A model generated the notes under the pieces. The model saw nothing but the letters and a program-made list of their open reading frames with translations. It had not been told where the DNA came from and did not search any database. Both the position numbers and the translations under genes were made by a program. Positions 1 through 7,732 of a DNA stretch of 64,000 nt are shown here, in pieces. Within the stretch, counting starts at the first letter, position 1; each line of letters begins with the position of its first letter. Where the stretch lies: assembly GCF_047971185.1 (NCBI RefSeq), contig NZ_JBKDZH010000109.1, forward strand, positions 14,862-78,861, in the 5' to 3' direction. The stretch is from Kluyvera sp047971185 (lineage in GTDB: Bacteria > Pseudomonadota > Gammaproteobacteria > Enterobacterales > Enterobacteriaceae).

Positions 1-237
1 GCGAAGGCCGAACCGGGTAACAAGGTTGCCGAGGATGAAGGTACCAGAGTAAGCATCAACACCGCGTCAGCCGAAGCGCTGGCCGAGGCGATGAATGGCG
101 TTGGGCTGAAGAAGGCGCAGGCCATCGTCAGCTACCGCGAGGAGTACGGCCCCTTCAAAACGCTGGACGATCTGAAGCAGGTGCCGGGGATGGGCAACTC
201 GCTGGTTGAACGGAATCTGGCGCACCTCACGCTTTAA
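1..237 (+). CDS. ybaV: YbaV, ComEA-like helix-hairpin-helix protein (3' end only)
   Basis: Reading frame 1 is open from the first base to TAA at 235-237 and gives 78 residues. The translation carries a helix-hairpin-helix pair typical of ComEA/YbaV proteins: an INTASAEAL segment, then MNGVGLKKAQAIV and VPGMGNSLVERNL. These motifs bind DNA backbone non-specifically. In E. coli ybaV lies immediately upstream of fadM, as here. The signal peptide expected in the missing N-terminus cannot be checked. The cellular role in enterobacteria is not established. Confidence 0.85.
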   Translation, partial: AKAEPGNKVAEDEGTRVSINTASAEALAEAMNGVGLKKAQAIVSYREEYGPFKTLDDLKQVPGMGNSLVERNLAHLTL

Positions 238-281
238 TTTGCTTTGACGGTTTGCACTCGTCTGAAAATTTGCCAGACTAA

Positions 282-308
282 AGAGGTCATACCAGTGGTA
301 TGACCTCT
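282..308. promoter_or_regulatory. FadR-like operator palindrome upstream of fadM
   Basis: A perfect 12-bp inverted repeat with a 3-nt centre lies 40-66 bp before the fadM ATG. Each arm contains TGGTATGACC when read outward, close to the TGGTNNGACC core of FadR operators. The sites thus overlap in opposite orientations. fadM belongs to the FadR regulon in E. coli, so acyl-CoA-relieved repression is the natural reading. The palindrome could also act as a hairpin after ybaV. Confidence 0.6.
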
Positions 309-347
309 GACTCTATTCATAATTTAAAATAACAAGGCTATGGCGCT

Positions 348-746
348 ATGCAGACGAAAATCAAGGTTCGCGGTTATCACCTGGACGTTTATCAGCACGT
401 TAACAACGCCCGCTATCTGGAGTTTCTGGAAGAGGCCCGCTGGGACGGGCTGGAAAACAGCGCGGGGTTCCAGTGGATGAGCGCGCACCACATTGCCTTT
501 GTGGTGGTGAATATCAATATCAACTACCGCCGTCCGGCAGTTCTGGGCGACGTGCTGACGGTGACCAGCAAAGTGGAACAGCTAAACGGCAAAAGCGGCG
601 TACTCAGCCAGGTGGTCACGCTGGATCCCGAAGGGCAGGTGGTGGCCGATGCGCTGATCACCTTTGTGTGTATCGATCTTAAAACGCAGAAAGCGTTAGC
701 GCTGGAAGGGGAGTTGCGCGAGCACCTGGAGGCGATGGTGGAGTGA
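348..746 (+). CDS. fadM: FadM, long-chain acyl-CoA thioesterase
   Basis: 132 residues, almost identical throughout to E. coli FadM (YbaW). It is a hot-dog-fold thioesterase of the 4-hydroxybenzoyl-CoA thioesterase type. The signature YQHVNNARYLEFLEEARWD near residues 15-33 contains the usual active-site Asp/Asn region, and NININYRRPA forms the central strand. It hydrolyses long-chain acyl-CoA, notably an intermediate of oleate beta-oxidation (3,5-tetradecadienoyl-CoA). The ATG follows an A-rich leader, and a FadR-like palindrome lies upstream. It is monocistronic and convergent with queC across a REP-type repeat. Confidence 0.95.
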   Translation: MQTKIKVRGYHLDVYQHVNNARYLEFLEEARWDGLENSAGFQWMSAHHIAFVVVNININYRRPAVLGDVLTVTSKVEQLNGKSGVLSQVVTLDPEGQVVADALITFVCIDLKTQKALALEGELREHLEAMVE

Positions 747-751
747 TGTGG

Positions 752-868
752 CGGTCCCGGAGTCGCTTGCGGTCGTCCGGGTTACACCAAATGTAAATAT
801 TGCACGAATGTAGCCCGGCCAAGCGCAGCGCCGCCGGGTTTACAAGGGCGAGCGCAAGCGACCCCGGG
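752..868. repeat. REP/BIME-type repeat cluster between fadM and queC
   Basis: Three GC-rich imperfect palindromic units are packed between the convergent stops: about 753-785, 810-842 and 849-868. The middle unit begins GTAGCCCGGCC and ends GCCGCCGGG. Related units recur at 44724-44790 and 48105-48187 in this window. They are dispersed intergenic palindromes typical of enterobacterial REP elements and probably serve as transcript 3' ends here. Confidence 0.75.
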
Positions 869-881
869 AACAGACGGCCCC

Positions 882-1577
882 TTACTCCAACCCGGTTTTG
901 TGTTTCATCGCGGCCATCACGCCGGGCTTATCCGCCAGATAATGATTCAACCCGTTAGCGCGAAGATTACAGGCCGCGCAGTGGCCGCAGCCATCGCCTT
1001 TAATGCCGTTGTAGCAGGTCAGCGTCTCGCTACGCACCAGGTCCAGCTTGCCCCAGTAGTCCGCCAGCGCCCAGGTTTGCGCCTTATCCAGCCACATCAG
1101 CGGCGTTTCAAAACGGATGTCTTTCGCCATCCCTAAGCTCACCGCGTGGTGCAGGGCCTTCACGAACTCGTCGCGGCAGTCAGGATAGCCGGAGAAGTCG
1201 GTCTCACACACCCCGGTGATGATCGCTTCTGCCTGTACCTGGTAGGCGTAAATCGCCGTCAGCGTCAGGAACAGAATATTACGCCCCGGTACGAAGGTGT
1301 TGGGAATGCCGTCGGCGTTGGGTTCATAGTCCGGCACCGGGATGCTGTCGCGGGTCAGGCTGCTGACCGCCAGTTCGTTCAGCAGGGTGACGTCCAGTAC
1401 CTTGTGCGCGCGGGCGCCCAGCGAGAGGGCCAGTTCGCGGGCAACGTCAATCTCGGCGCGGTGGCGCTGACCATAATCAAACGTGACGCAGTGCACTTCA
1501 TCATATTGATGCAGCGCCTGCACCAGGCATGTAGTGGAATCTTGTCCACCGCTAAAGACGACAACGGCACGTTTCAT
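882..1577 (-). CDS. queC: QueC, 7-cyano-7-deazaguanine (preQ0) synthase
   Basis: 231 residues, the same length as E. coli QueC. It makes preQ0 from 7-carboxy-7-deazaguanine and ammonia with ATP in the queuosine tRNA-modification pathway. The N-terminal PP-loop SGGQDS (about residues 9-14) binds ATP. A C-terminal four-Cys zinc site is visible as C-x7-C-x2-C-x2-C in the segment CYNGIKGDGCGHCAAC. The start MKRAVVVFSGG matches the family. The gene is oriented opposite to fadM and follows ybaE with 67 bp between. Confidence 0.96.
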   Translation of the reverse strand: MKRAVVVFSGGQDSTTCLVQALHQYDEVHCVTFDYGQRHRAEIDVARELALSLGARAHKVLDVTLLNELAVSSLTRDSIPVPDYEPNADGIPNTFVPGRNILFLTLTAIYAYQVQAEAIITGVCETDFSGYPDCRDEFVKALHHAVSLGMAKDIRFETPLMWLDKAQTWALADYWGKLDLVRSETLTCYNGIKGDGCGHCAACNLRANGLNHYLADKPGVMAAMKHKTGLE

Positions 1578-1644
1578 GGCTTTTCCTGTCTGTGAATCTG
1601 AAAGCCGCTATGGTAACGCCTGTACGACGCGGCGACCAGCTTCT

Positions 1645-3345
1645 TCACCTCGTGGTGGGCGGCAGCCAGGCGTGGCTGAAATCGAACCAGCCGCGCGCGT
1701 TAAGGCGAATGCCGTTCACCCCCGGCGGCGCGCTGACCTGGTACTGATAGTTAAACAGCGGCGTCAGAATGGCGTCGCTCATCAGGCGGGTGAAAATGCG
1801 CTTCAGGGCGGCAATGCGTTGGGCATCGTCAGCCAGGGCCTGCGCGTCGTCCAGCGCCACCTGTACGCGAGCCGCCTGCGCATCGGTAAACAGCGCGGGC
1901 CATAGCGCATCGCAGCGCAGCCATTGTTCCAGCGCGTACTCCGGCATCTCGCCGATAAGCCGATCGCCCATAAACAGATCGGCTTCGGGCAGATGCGGGC
2001 AACCGGTCCAGCTTTTTGCGTCGTAGAACAGTACCGTTAGCTCGCAGCCCAGCCGCGCGAGCGCGGTTTTCAGCTCTTCCGCCATCGTGTGCAGTTCCAC
2101 CGGCAGGTGATAAAGCAGCGTGAGCTGAGCGGGGAGGGCCACCTGTGGGTCTTTCTGCGCCAGTGGGATATCCCAGCCGGGCAGCATCTCTTCGCTCGGG
2201 GTGATCAGGTTTTCACCCAGCGGCAGGCTCTGCAGCAGCCCGGATCGGTGAATCAGCGCAATGACCCGCTGCGCCTGTGCCATGCTCAGACGCGGGCTCT
2301 GGCGCAGCGCCAGATAGCAAAATCCAAGGCTAATACTGTGGCTGACCAGCCGTAGCTCACCCAGCTCCTCCGGCTTACCGATGGCGATCTGCACCGGATG
2401 CTGGCAGCTGGTGCCCAGCCCCTGCTCGAAAAGCTGCGGCGTGATCCAGTACTCGATCGCCTGCAGCAGCGGGTGGCTGTGGTGGTAGCGATGGTGGCTC
2501 TCAATACGCACCAGCTCCGGTTCAAAGATCTTCAGCATAAATGGCCCGGTGCCCTGTTCGGGGTCGTCCGGATGTGCCAGCACGCTACAGTAGCTGGCCA
2601 GCCGGTGCGGCAGCCAGTAGTCCGGGCGATGCAGAATAAAACTCAAGCACTGCGGGTGCGTCTGCGTAATCTCTTTGACGCTGGCGAACAGTTTCTCCAG
2701 CTCCGGCAGCGCGAACAGCATCAGCAGGCGGCGGCGCAGCTGTTCAGTCTCAACCACATCACCGTTATGCCAGTGCAGCGTCGAACGAATGTAGAACTGC
2801 CAGCGCAGCCCATCCGGGGAGACCGACCAGTGGTGCGCCAGATCGCCCTGCGGCTGAGACGCCTCATGATTGAAGCGGGTCAGGCCGGAGTAAATCTGCC
2901 CGGCCAGATGCTGCTCGGCGCGCCCGGCCAGGAAGCCCGGTTGCAGCGGCTCCAGCGAGCGATAGTACGGAATACGCAGCGTCGGGGTATTGTTTTGCCA
3001 CTGGCCGCCGAGGAACGGATGCAGCAGCGCCCGCAGTTCAACCGGGGCAATTTGCGCCAGCTCCAGCGCGTTATGCTGTTCGCCGCGGTTAAGCGCCGTC
3101 TCCATCATCTCATTACGCAGCGTTTCCGGCGTGGTGTGAAAGCGTAGCTGTCCACGCTTGCCGCGCCCGGACTGCGCCTGCCAGCTGAGCCAGCCGGCGT
3201 CCTGCGCCTGACGCAGCAGCGTCCGCACGTGGCGCTCGCTGCAAAAACAGCGGGCGGCCAGCTCGGCGATGGTCACCTGCTGGTCCTCACCCAGCGACGG
3301 CTGCCACAGACGCTGGAACTGATTTAAACGATTTAACAGTCGCAT
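1645..3345 (-). CDS. ybaE: YbaE, SgrR-family regulator with solute-binding domain
   Basis: About 566 residues when started at MRLLNRLNQF, five codons inside the longest frame; this start matches E. coli YbaE. The first ~110 residues form an SgrR-type winged helix-turn-helix, with AELAARCFCSERHVRTLLRQAQ as the recognition region. The rest resembles a family 5 periplasmic solute-binding protein used as a cytoplasmic sensor domain. By analogy with SgrR it probably responds to a small ligand, but neither ligand nor targets are known. It is divergent from cof. Confidence 0.85.
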   Translation of the reverse strand: MRLLNRLNQFQRLWQPSLGEDQQVTIAELAARCFCSERHVRTLLRQAQDAGWLSWQAQSGRGKRGQLRFHTTPETLRNEMMETALNRGEQHNALELAQIAPVELRALLHPFLGGQWQNNTPTLRIPYYRSLEPLQPGFLAGRAEQHLAGQIYSGLTRFNHEASQPQGDLAHHWSVSPDGLRWQFYIRSTLHWHNGDVVETEQLRRRLLMLFALPELEKLFASVKEITQTHPQCLSFILHRPDYWLPHRLASYCSVLAHPDDPEQGTGPFMLKIFEPELVRIESHHRYHHSHPLLQAIEYWITPQLFEQGLGTSCQHPVQIAIGKPEELGELRLVSHSISLGFCYLALRQSPRLSMAQAQRVIALIHRSGLLQSLPLGENLITPSEEMLPGWDIPLAQKDPQVALPAQLTLLYHLPVELHTMAEELKTALARLGCELTVLFYDAKSWTGCPHLPEADLFMGDRLIGEMPEYALEQWLRCDALWPALFTDAQAARVQVALDDAQALADDAQRIAALKRIFTRLMSDAILTPLFNYQYQVSAPPGVNGIRLNARGWFDFSHAWLPPTTR

Positions 3346-3444
3346 AAAAACCCGGAACAATAAAAATTAAGTATTCAGTATTACTTCCGTATATCCCAGC
3401 AGATACTGACTGACAAGAGAGAGCGATCACAGGTGGGGAAAATC

Positions 3445-4263
3445 ATGGCAAGACTGGCGGCGTTTGATATGGATGGCACATTGTTGATGCCAGATCATCG
3501 TTTAGGCGAGAGAACCGTGGCGGTACTAAAGCGGCTGCGTGAACGGAAAATCGCCCTGACTTTCGCCACCGGGCGTCACGTGCTGGAGATGCGTCCGCTG
3601 GTGGACGCGCTAGCGCTCAACGCGTTTCTCATCACCGGTAACGGGACGCGCGTTCATACCCAGCAGGGTGAAGTGCTGTTCCGTAGCGATCTTTCGCCGG
3701 ACGTCGCCGAGCTGGTCCTGCATTCCCATTGGGAAACCAAAGCCAGCATGCACGTGTTTAACGACAGCGGCTGGTTTACCGGCCAGGACATTCCAGCGCT
3801 GCTGAAGGCGCACGTATATAGCGGTTTCCGCTATCAGCTGCGCGAATTACGCCGGATCCCGGCACATCAGGTCACTAAGGTCTGTTTCTGCGGCGATCAT
3901 GACGATCTCTGCCGCCTGCGCATTCAGCTGACGGAAGTGCTCGATAAGCGCGCCCATATCTGTTTTTCGGCGGTGGATTGTCTGGAAGTTCTGCCGCTCG
4001 GCAGCAACAAAGGCGCGGCGCTGGCGGTGCTGGGCGAACATCTCGGCGTCGGCATGGAAGAGTGCATGGCTTTTGGCGATGCGATGAACGACCGTGAAAT
4101 GCTGGGGCTGGTAGGCCGTGGCGTGATCATGGGGAACGCGATGGGGCAGCTGAAAGCCGCATTGCCCCACCTGCCGGTTATCGGAAACTGCACCAACCAG
4201 GCGGTTTCTCACTATTTAACGCATTGGCTGGATACACCAAATCTACCTTATTCCCCCGAATAG
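3445..4263 (+). CDS. cof: Cof, HAD-family HMP-PP phosphatase
   Basis: 272 residues from ATG at 3445. An in-frame GTG four codons upstream is less likely because MARLAAFDMDGTLL is the family start and GTGGGG sits as a ribosome-binding site. HAD motif I is DMDGTLL (catalytic Asp near residues 8-10), motif II is the TFATGR region, and motif IV is GDAMNDREML near residue 212. It is a type IIB Cof subfamily phosphatase. The E. coli protein hydrolyses 4-amino-2-methyl-5-hydroxymethylpyrimidine pyrophosphate and other phosphorylated cofactors. A strong terminator follows. Confidence 0.93.
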   Translation: MARLAAFDMDGTLLMPDHRLGERTVAVLKRLRERKIALTFATGRHVLEMRPLVDALALNAFLITGNGTRVHTQQGEVLFRSDLSPDVAELVLHSHWETKASMHVFNDSGWFTGQDIPALLKAHVYSGFRYQLRELRRIPAHQVTKVCFCGDHDDLCRLRIQLTEVLDKRAHICFSAVDCLEVLPLGSNKGAALAVLGEHLGVGMEECMAFGDAMNDREMLGLVGRGVIMGNAMGQLKAALPHLPVIGNCTNQAVSHYLTHWLDTPNLPYSPE

Positions 4264-4277
4264 AGAGACTTGCCAGC

Positions 4278-4310
4278 AAGCCCGGCTTCTGATGATGCCG
4301 GGCTTTTTTT
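4278..4310 (+). terminator. Rho-independent terminator after cof
   Basis: A nine-base arm AAGCCCGGC pairs across a 10-nt loop with GCCGGGCTT and is followed by a T run to 4310. It ends cof transcription just before the convergent cdsH stop. Confidence 0.9.
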
Positions 4311-5361
4311 ATTGGCCAATCAGCTGCTCAATCTCACGCCGCCACGGCGCGGTATCGCCGATGTTATTCGCCACCCATTCGGCGTTGTAATAGGTATCGA
4401 GATAGCGCTCCCCGCTGTCGCACAGCAGCGTGACGATTGAACCGCTTTTTCCTTCAGCGCGCATCTGCGCGGCCAGCTGTAGCGCGCCCCACATATTGGT
4501 ACCGGTAGACGCGCCCACTTTACGGCCGAGCTGCGTTTCCAGCCACTGGGCGGTGGCGACGCTGGCGGCGTCCGGCACGCGCAGCATGTTATCGACCACG
4601 TCGGGAATAAACGACGGTTCGACGCGCGGGCGGCCAATGCCCTCGATTTTACTGCCGACGCTGCCGCGCAGGCTGGCGTCGCGCTGCTGCCAGTAGTCGA
4701 GGAATACCGAGTTTTCCGGGTCGACGACCAGCAGCTGGGTGTCGTAGCCCTGGCAGCGAATATAGCGGCCAATGGTGGCGGAGGTGCCGCCGGTGCCCGC
4801 GCTCATCACCACCCATGACGGTACCGGGTTGGGTTCGTGAGACATCTGGCGGAAGATGCTGTCGGCAATATTGTTATTGCCGCGCCAGTCGGTTGCGCGC
4901 TCGGCATAGGTGAACTGATCCATATAATGGCCGTTCAGCTCGCGGGCCAGCTTTTCCGATGCGGCGTAGATTTCACACGCGCTCTCCACGAAGTGGCAGC
5001 GGCCGCCGTAAAACTCAATTTGTTCGATTTTGCGCTTCGCGGTGCAGGCAGGCATGACCGCGATAAACGGCAGGCCCAGCAGGCGCGCAAAGTAGGCTTC
5101 GGACACCGCCGTCGAGCCAGAAGAGGATTCAATAATCGTCGTTCCTTCCTGAATCCAGCCGTTACACAGCCCGTAGAGGAACAGCGACCGCGCCAGCCGG
5201 TGCTTCAGGCTGCCGGTGGGATGGGTGCTTTCATCTTTCAGGTATAGCTGAATACCGGGGAAGGCGGGCAGCGACAAACGAATCAGATGCGTATCGGCGC
5301 TGCGTTGATAATCGGCGTTAATTTCGCTAATGGCATTTTTGACCCAGGTGCTGTTCATCAT
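4309..5361 (-). CDS. cdsH: PLP-dependent L-cysteine desulfhydrase (CdsH-type)
   Basis: About 350 residues of the cysteine synthase/beta-synthase fold type II family. The TGSLKHR segment near residue 50 holds the likely PLP lysine, ESSSGSTAVSEAYFA binds substrate carboxylate, and SAGTGGTSATIG is the phosphate-binding glycine loop. Three consecutive ATGs precede NSTWVKNAI. The middle one has the best spacing from ACGGA, so the true start is uncertain by up to 18 bases. Close relatives (Salmonella CdsH) degrade cysteine to pyruvate, sulfide and ammonia and are induced by cysteine through the DecR/YbaO regulator. That regulator is encoded divergently here. The gene is absent at this place in E. 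coli K-12. Confidence 0.8.
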   Translation of the reverse strand: MMNSTWVKNAISEINADYQRSADTHLIRLSLPAFPGIQLYLKDESTHPTGSLKHRLARSLFLYGLCNGWIQEGTTIIESSSGSTAVSEAYFARLLGLPFIAVMPACTAKRKIEQIEFYGGRCHFVESACEIYAASEKLARELNGHYMDQFTYAERATDWRGNNNIADSIFRQMSHEPNPVPSWVVMSAGTGGTSATIGRYIRCQGYDTQLLVVDPENSVFLDYWQQRDASLRGSVGSKIEGIGRPRVEPSFIPDVVDNMLRVPDAASVATAQWLETQLGRKVGASTGTNMWGALQLAAQMRAEGKSGSIVTLLCDSGERYLDTYYNAEWVANNIGDTAPWRREIEQLIGQ

Positions 5362-5447
5362 CATTTTTCCGTTTGTCATTTTGTGCCTAGCTTAGCGAAA
5401 ACGGCAGAAAAAATTGTTGTCATCTGGCCTTTAAAATACAATTAAGA

Positions 5448-5462
5448 GAGAAAAATTTTCTC
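5448..5462. promoter_or_regulatory. A/T-rich palindrome before decR, possible DecR site
   Basis: A perfect 15-bp palindrome (GAGAAAA, central A, TTTTCTC) ends 12 bp before the decR ATG, in the cdsH-decR divergent spacer. Lrp-family proteins bind A/T-centred dyads, and cysteine control of both genes would fit. Assignment to DecR is inference. Confidence 0.4.
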
Positions 5463-5474
5463 CTGGTGAAGGTG

Positions 5475-5933
5475 ATGTTAGATAAAATTGACCGAAAGCT
5501 GCTCTCCCTGCTGCAGAATGACTGTACGCTCTCTTTGCAGGCGTTGGCGGATGCCGTTAATCTGACCACCACGCCGTGCTGGAAACGGCTCAAACGGCTG
5601 GAAGATGACGGCGTGCTGCTCGGGCGCGTGGCGCTGCTGGACGCGGAAAAGCTCGGGTTAGGGCTAACGGCGTTTGTGCTGATTAAAACCCAGCACCACA
5701 GCAGCGACTGGTACAGCCTGTTTGTCAGCGAAGTCACGCAAATGCCCGAAGTTCTGGGCTTCTGGCGCATGGCCGGGGAGTATGATTACCTGATGCGCGT
5801 GCAGGTCGCGGACATGAAACGCTACGATGATTTTTACAAAAGCCTGGTAAATCGCGTCCCCGGACTGTCGGACGTCACCTCCAGCTTTGCGATGGAACAG
5901 ATTAAATACACCACAGCACTTCCCATCGAATAA
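5475..5933 (+). CDS. decR: DecR, Lrp/AsnC-family cysteine-responsive regulator
   Basis: 152 residues from ATG at 5475, matching E. coli DecR (YbaO). The preceding in-frame GTG codons are rejected by family length. An N-terminal helix-turn-helix (LSLQALADAVNLTTTPCWKRLKRLEDDG) is followed by a RAM/ACT-like ligand domain. In E. coli DecR activates cysteine detoxification genes when cysteine is in excess. Here the neighbouring divergent gene is a cysteine desulfhydrase, so local control is probable. mdlA begins 23 bp downstream, suggesting cotranscription. Confidence 0.92.
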   Translation: MLDKIDRKLLSLLQNDCTLSLQALADAVNLTTTPCWKRLKRLEDDGVLLGRVALLDAEKLGLGLTAFVLIKTQHHSSDWYSLFVSEVTQMPEVLGFWRMAGEYDYLMRVQVADMKRYDDFYKSLVNRVPGLSDVTSSFAMEQIKYTTALPIE

Positions 5934-5956
5934 CTCTATCTCTGGAATTTTACTGC

Positions 5957-7732
5957 GTGCGATTATTTGCTCAACTTAGCTGGTACTTCCGTCGGGAATG
6001 GCGTCGCTATCTCGGCGCCGTGGCCCTGCTGATTATCATTGCTATTCTCCAGCTGATCCCGCCGAAAGTGGTGGGCATCGTGGTGGATGGCGTGACGCAA
6101 CACCACTTCACGGCGGGTAAGCTGATGATGTGGGTCGGCACTATGGTCCTGATTGCCGTGGTGGTGTATCTGCTGCGCTACGTCTGGCGCGTGCTGCTGT
6201 TTGGCGCCTCCTACCAGCTGGCCGTTGAACTGCGCGAAGATTTCTACCGGCAGCTGAGCCGTCAGCATCCGGAGTTCTATTTACGCCACCGCACCGGTGA
6301 CCTGATGGCGCGCGCCACCAACGACGTCGACCGCGTGGTCTTTGCCGCCGGGGAAGGGGTGTTGACGCTGGTCGACTCGCTGGTGATGGGCTGCGCGGTG
6401 CTGATTGTGATGTCGACCCAGCTCAGCTGGCAGCTCACGTTATTGGCGCTGGTGCCGATGCCAATCATGGCGCTGGTTATTCATCGCTACGGTAACCTGC
6501 TGCACGAGCGCTTTAAGGTGGCGCAGGCGGCGTTCTCCAGCCTGAATGACCGCACCCAGGAAAGCCTGACCAGCATTCGCATGATCAAAGCCTTTGGCCT
6601 TGAGGACCGGCAGTCGGCGCAGTTTGCCGCCGACGCGGCGGACACCGGGGTGAAGAACATGCGCGTCTCGCGCATTGACGCCCGCTTTGACCCGACGATT
6701 TATATCGCCATTGGCATGGCGAACCTGCTGGCCATCGCCGGCGGCAGCTGGATGGTGATGCAGGGTGACCTGACTCTCGGCCAGTTGACCAGTTTTATGA
6801 TGTATCTCGGGCTGATGATTTGGCCGATGCTGGCGCTGGCGTGGATGTTCAACATCGTCGAACGCGGTAGCGCCGCCTATAGCCGCATTCGTACCTTGCT
6901 GGCGGAAGCGCCGGTGGTGAACGACGGTTTCCAGCCGGTGCCGGAAGGGCGCGGTACGCTCGAGCTTGCTATTCAGCGCTTTAGCTACCCACAAACCGAC
7001 AAACCGACGCTCGAAGCGGTCAACGTCACGCTGAAACCGGGGCAAATGTTGGGTATCTGCGGGCCGACCGGCTCAGGGAAATCGACCATTCTGTCGCTAA
7101 TTCAGCGCCACTTTGACGTGGATGACGGCGAGATTCGTTTCCACGATATTCCCCTGCGCCAGCTCCAGCTTGACGCCTGGCGTAGCCGTCTGGCGGTGGT
7201 CAGCCAGACGCCGTTCCTGTTCTCCGATACGGTCGCCAGCAAGATCGCGCTGGGCTGCCCGAGCGCCACTCAGCAGGAGATTGAGCGCGCGGCGAAGCTG
7301 GCCTGTGTTCATGAAGATATTCTGCGCCTGCCGCAGGGCTACGACACTGAGGTGGGCGAGCGCGGCGTAATGCTTTCCGGCGGGCAGAAGCAGCGCATCT
7401 CGATTGCGCGCGCGCTGCTGCTGGACGCTGAAATTCTGATTCTTGATGACTCGCTGTCGGCGGTCGATGGCCGCACCGAGCATCAAATACTGCATAACCT
7501 GCGTCAGTGGGGCGAAGGGCGAACGGTGATTATCAGCGCTCACCGCCTGTCGGCGCTGACCGACGCCAGCGAAATCATCGTCATGCAGCACGGGCACATT
7601 GCCCAGCGTGGGCAGCACGATCGGCTGGCGGCGCAGGCGGGCTGGTATCGCGATATGTACCGTTATCAACAGCTGGAAGCCGCGCTGAACGACGCGCCGG
7701 AAGAAGAGAAACCGGAGGAAATTGATGCGTAG
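5957..7732 (+). CDS. mdlA: MdlA, half-size ABC exporter subunit
   Basis: 591 residues starting at GTG, matching E. coli MdlA. Six membrane helices (residues ~15-310) precede an ATPase domain with Walker A GPTGSGKS, signature LSGGQKQR and Walker B ILILDDSLS. The catalytic Glu of the usual DE pair is Asp in DDSL, as expected for the degenerate partner in a heterodimeric exporter. It pairs with MdlB, whose gene overlaps by 8 bp. The substrate is unknown. Its position behind decR and opposite cdsH hints at, but does not prove, a thiol-related substrate. Confidence 0.93.
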   Translation: MRLFAQLSWYFRREWRRYLGAVALLIIIAILQLIPPKVVGIVVDGVTQHHFTAGKLMMWVGTMVLIAVVVYLLRYVWRVLLFGASYQLAVELREDFYRQLSRQHPEFYLRHRTGDLMARATNDVDRVVFAAGEGVLTLVDSLVMGCAVLIVMSTQLSWQLTLLALVPMPIMALVIHRYGNLLHERFKVAQAAFSSLNDRTQESLTSIRMIKAFGLEDRQSAQFAADAADTGVKNMRVSRIDARFDPTIYIAIGMANLLAIAGGSWMVMQGDLTLGQLTSFMMYLGLMIWPMLALAWMFNIVERGSAAYSRIRTLLAEAPVVNDGFQPVPEGRGTLELAIQRFSYPQTDKPTLEAVNVTLKPGQMLGICGPTGSGKSTILSLIQRHFDVDDGEIRFHDIPLRQLQLDAWRSRLAVVSQTPFLFSDTVASKIALGCPSATQQEIERAAKLACVHEDILRLPQGYDTEVGERGVMLSGGQKQRISIARALLLDAEILILDDSLSAVDGRTEHQILHNLRQWGEGRTVIISAHRLSALTDASEIIVMQHGHIAQRGQHDRLAAQAGWYRDMYRYQQLEAALNDAPEEEKPEEIDA

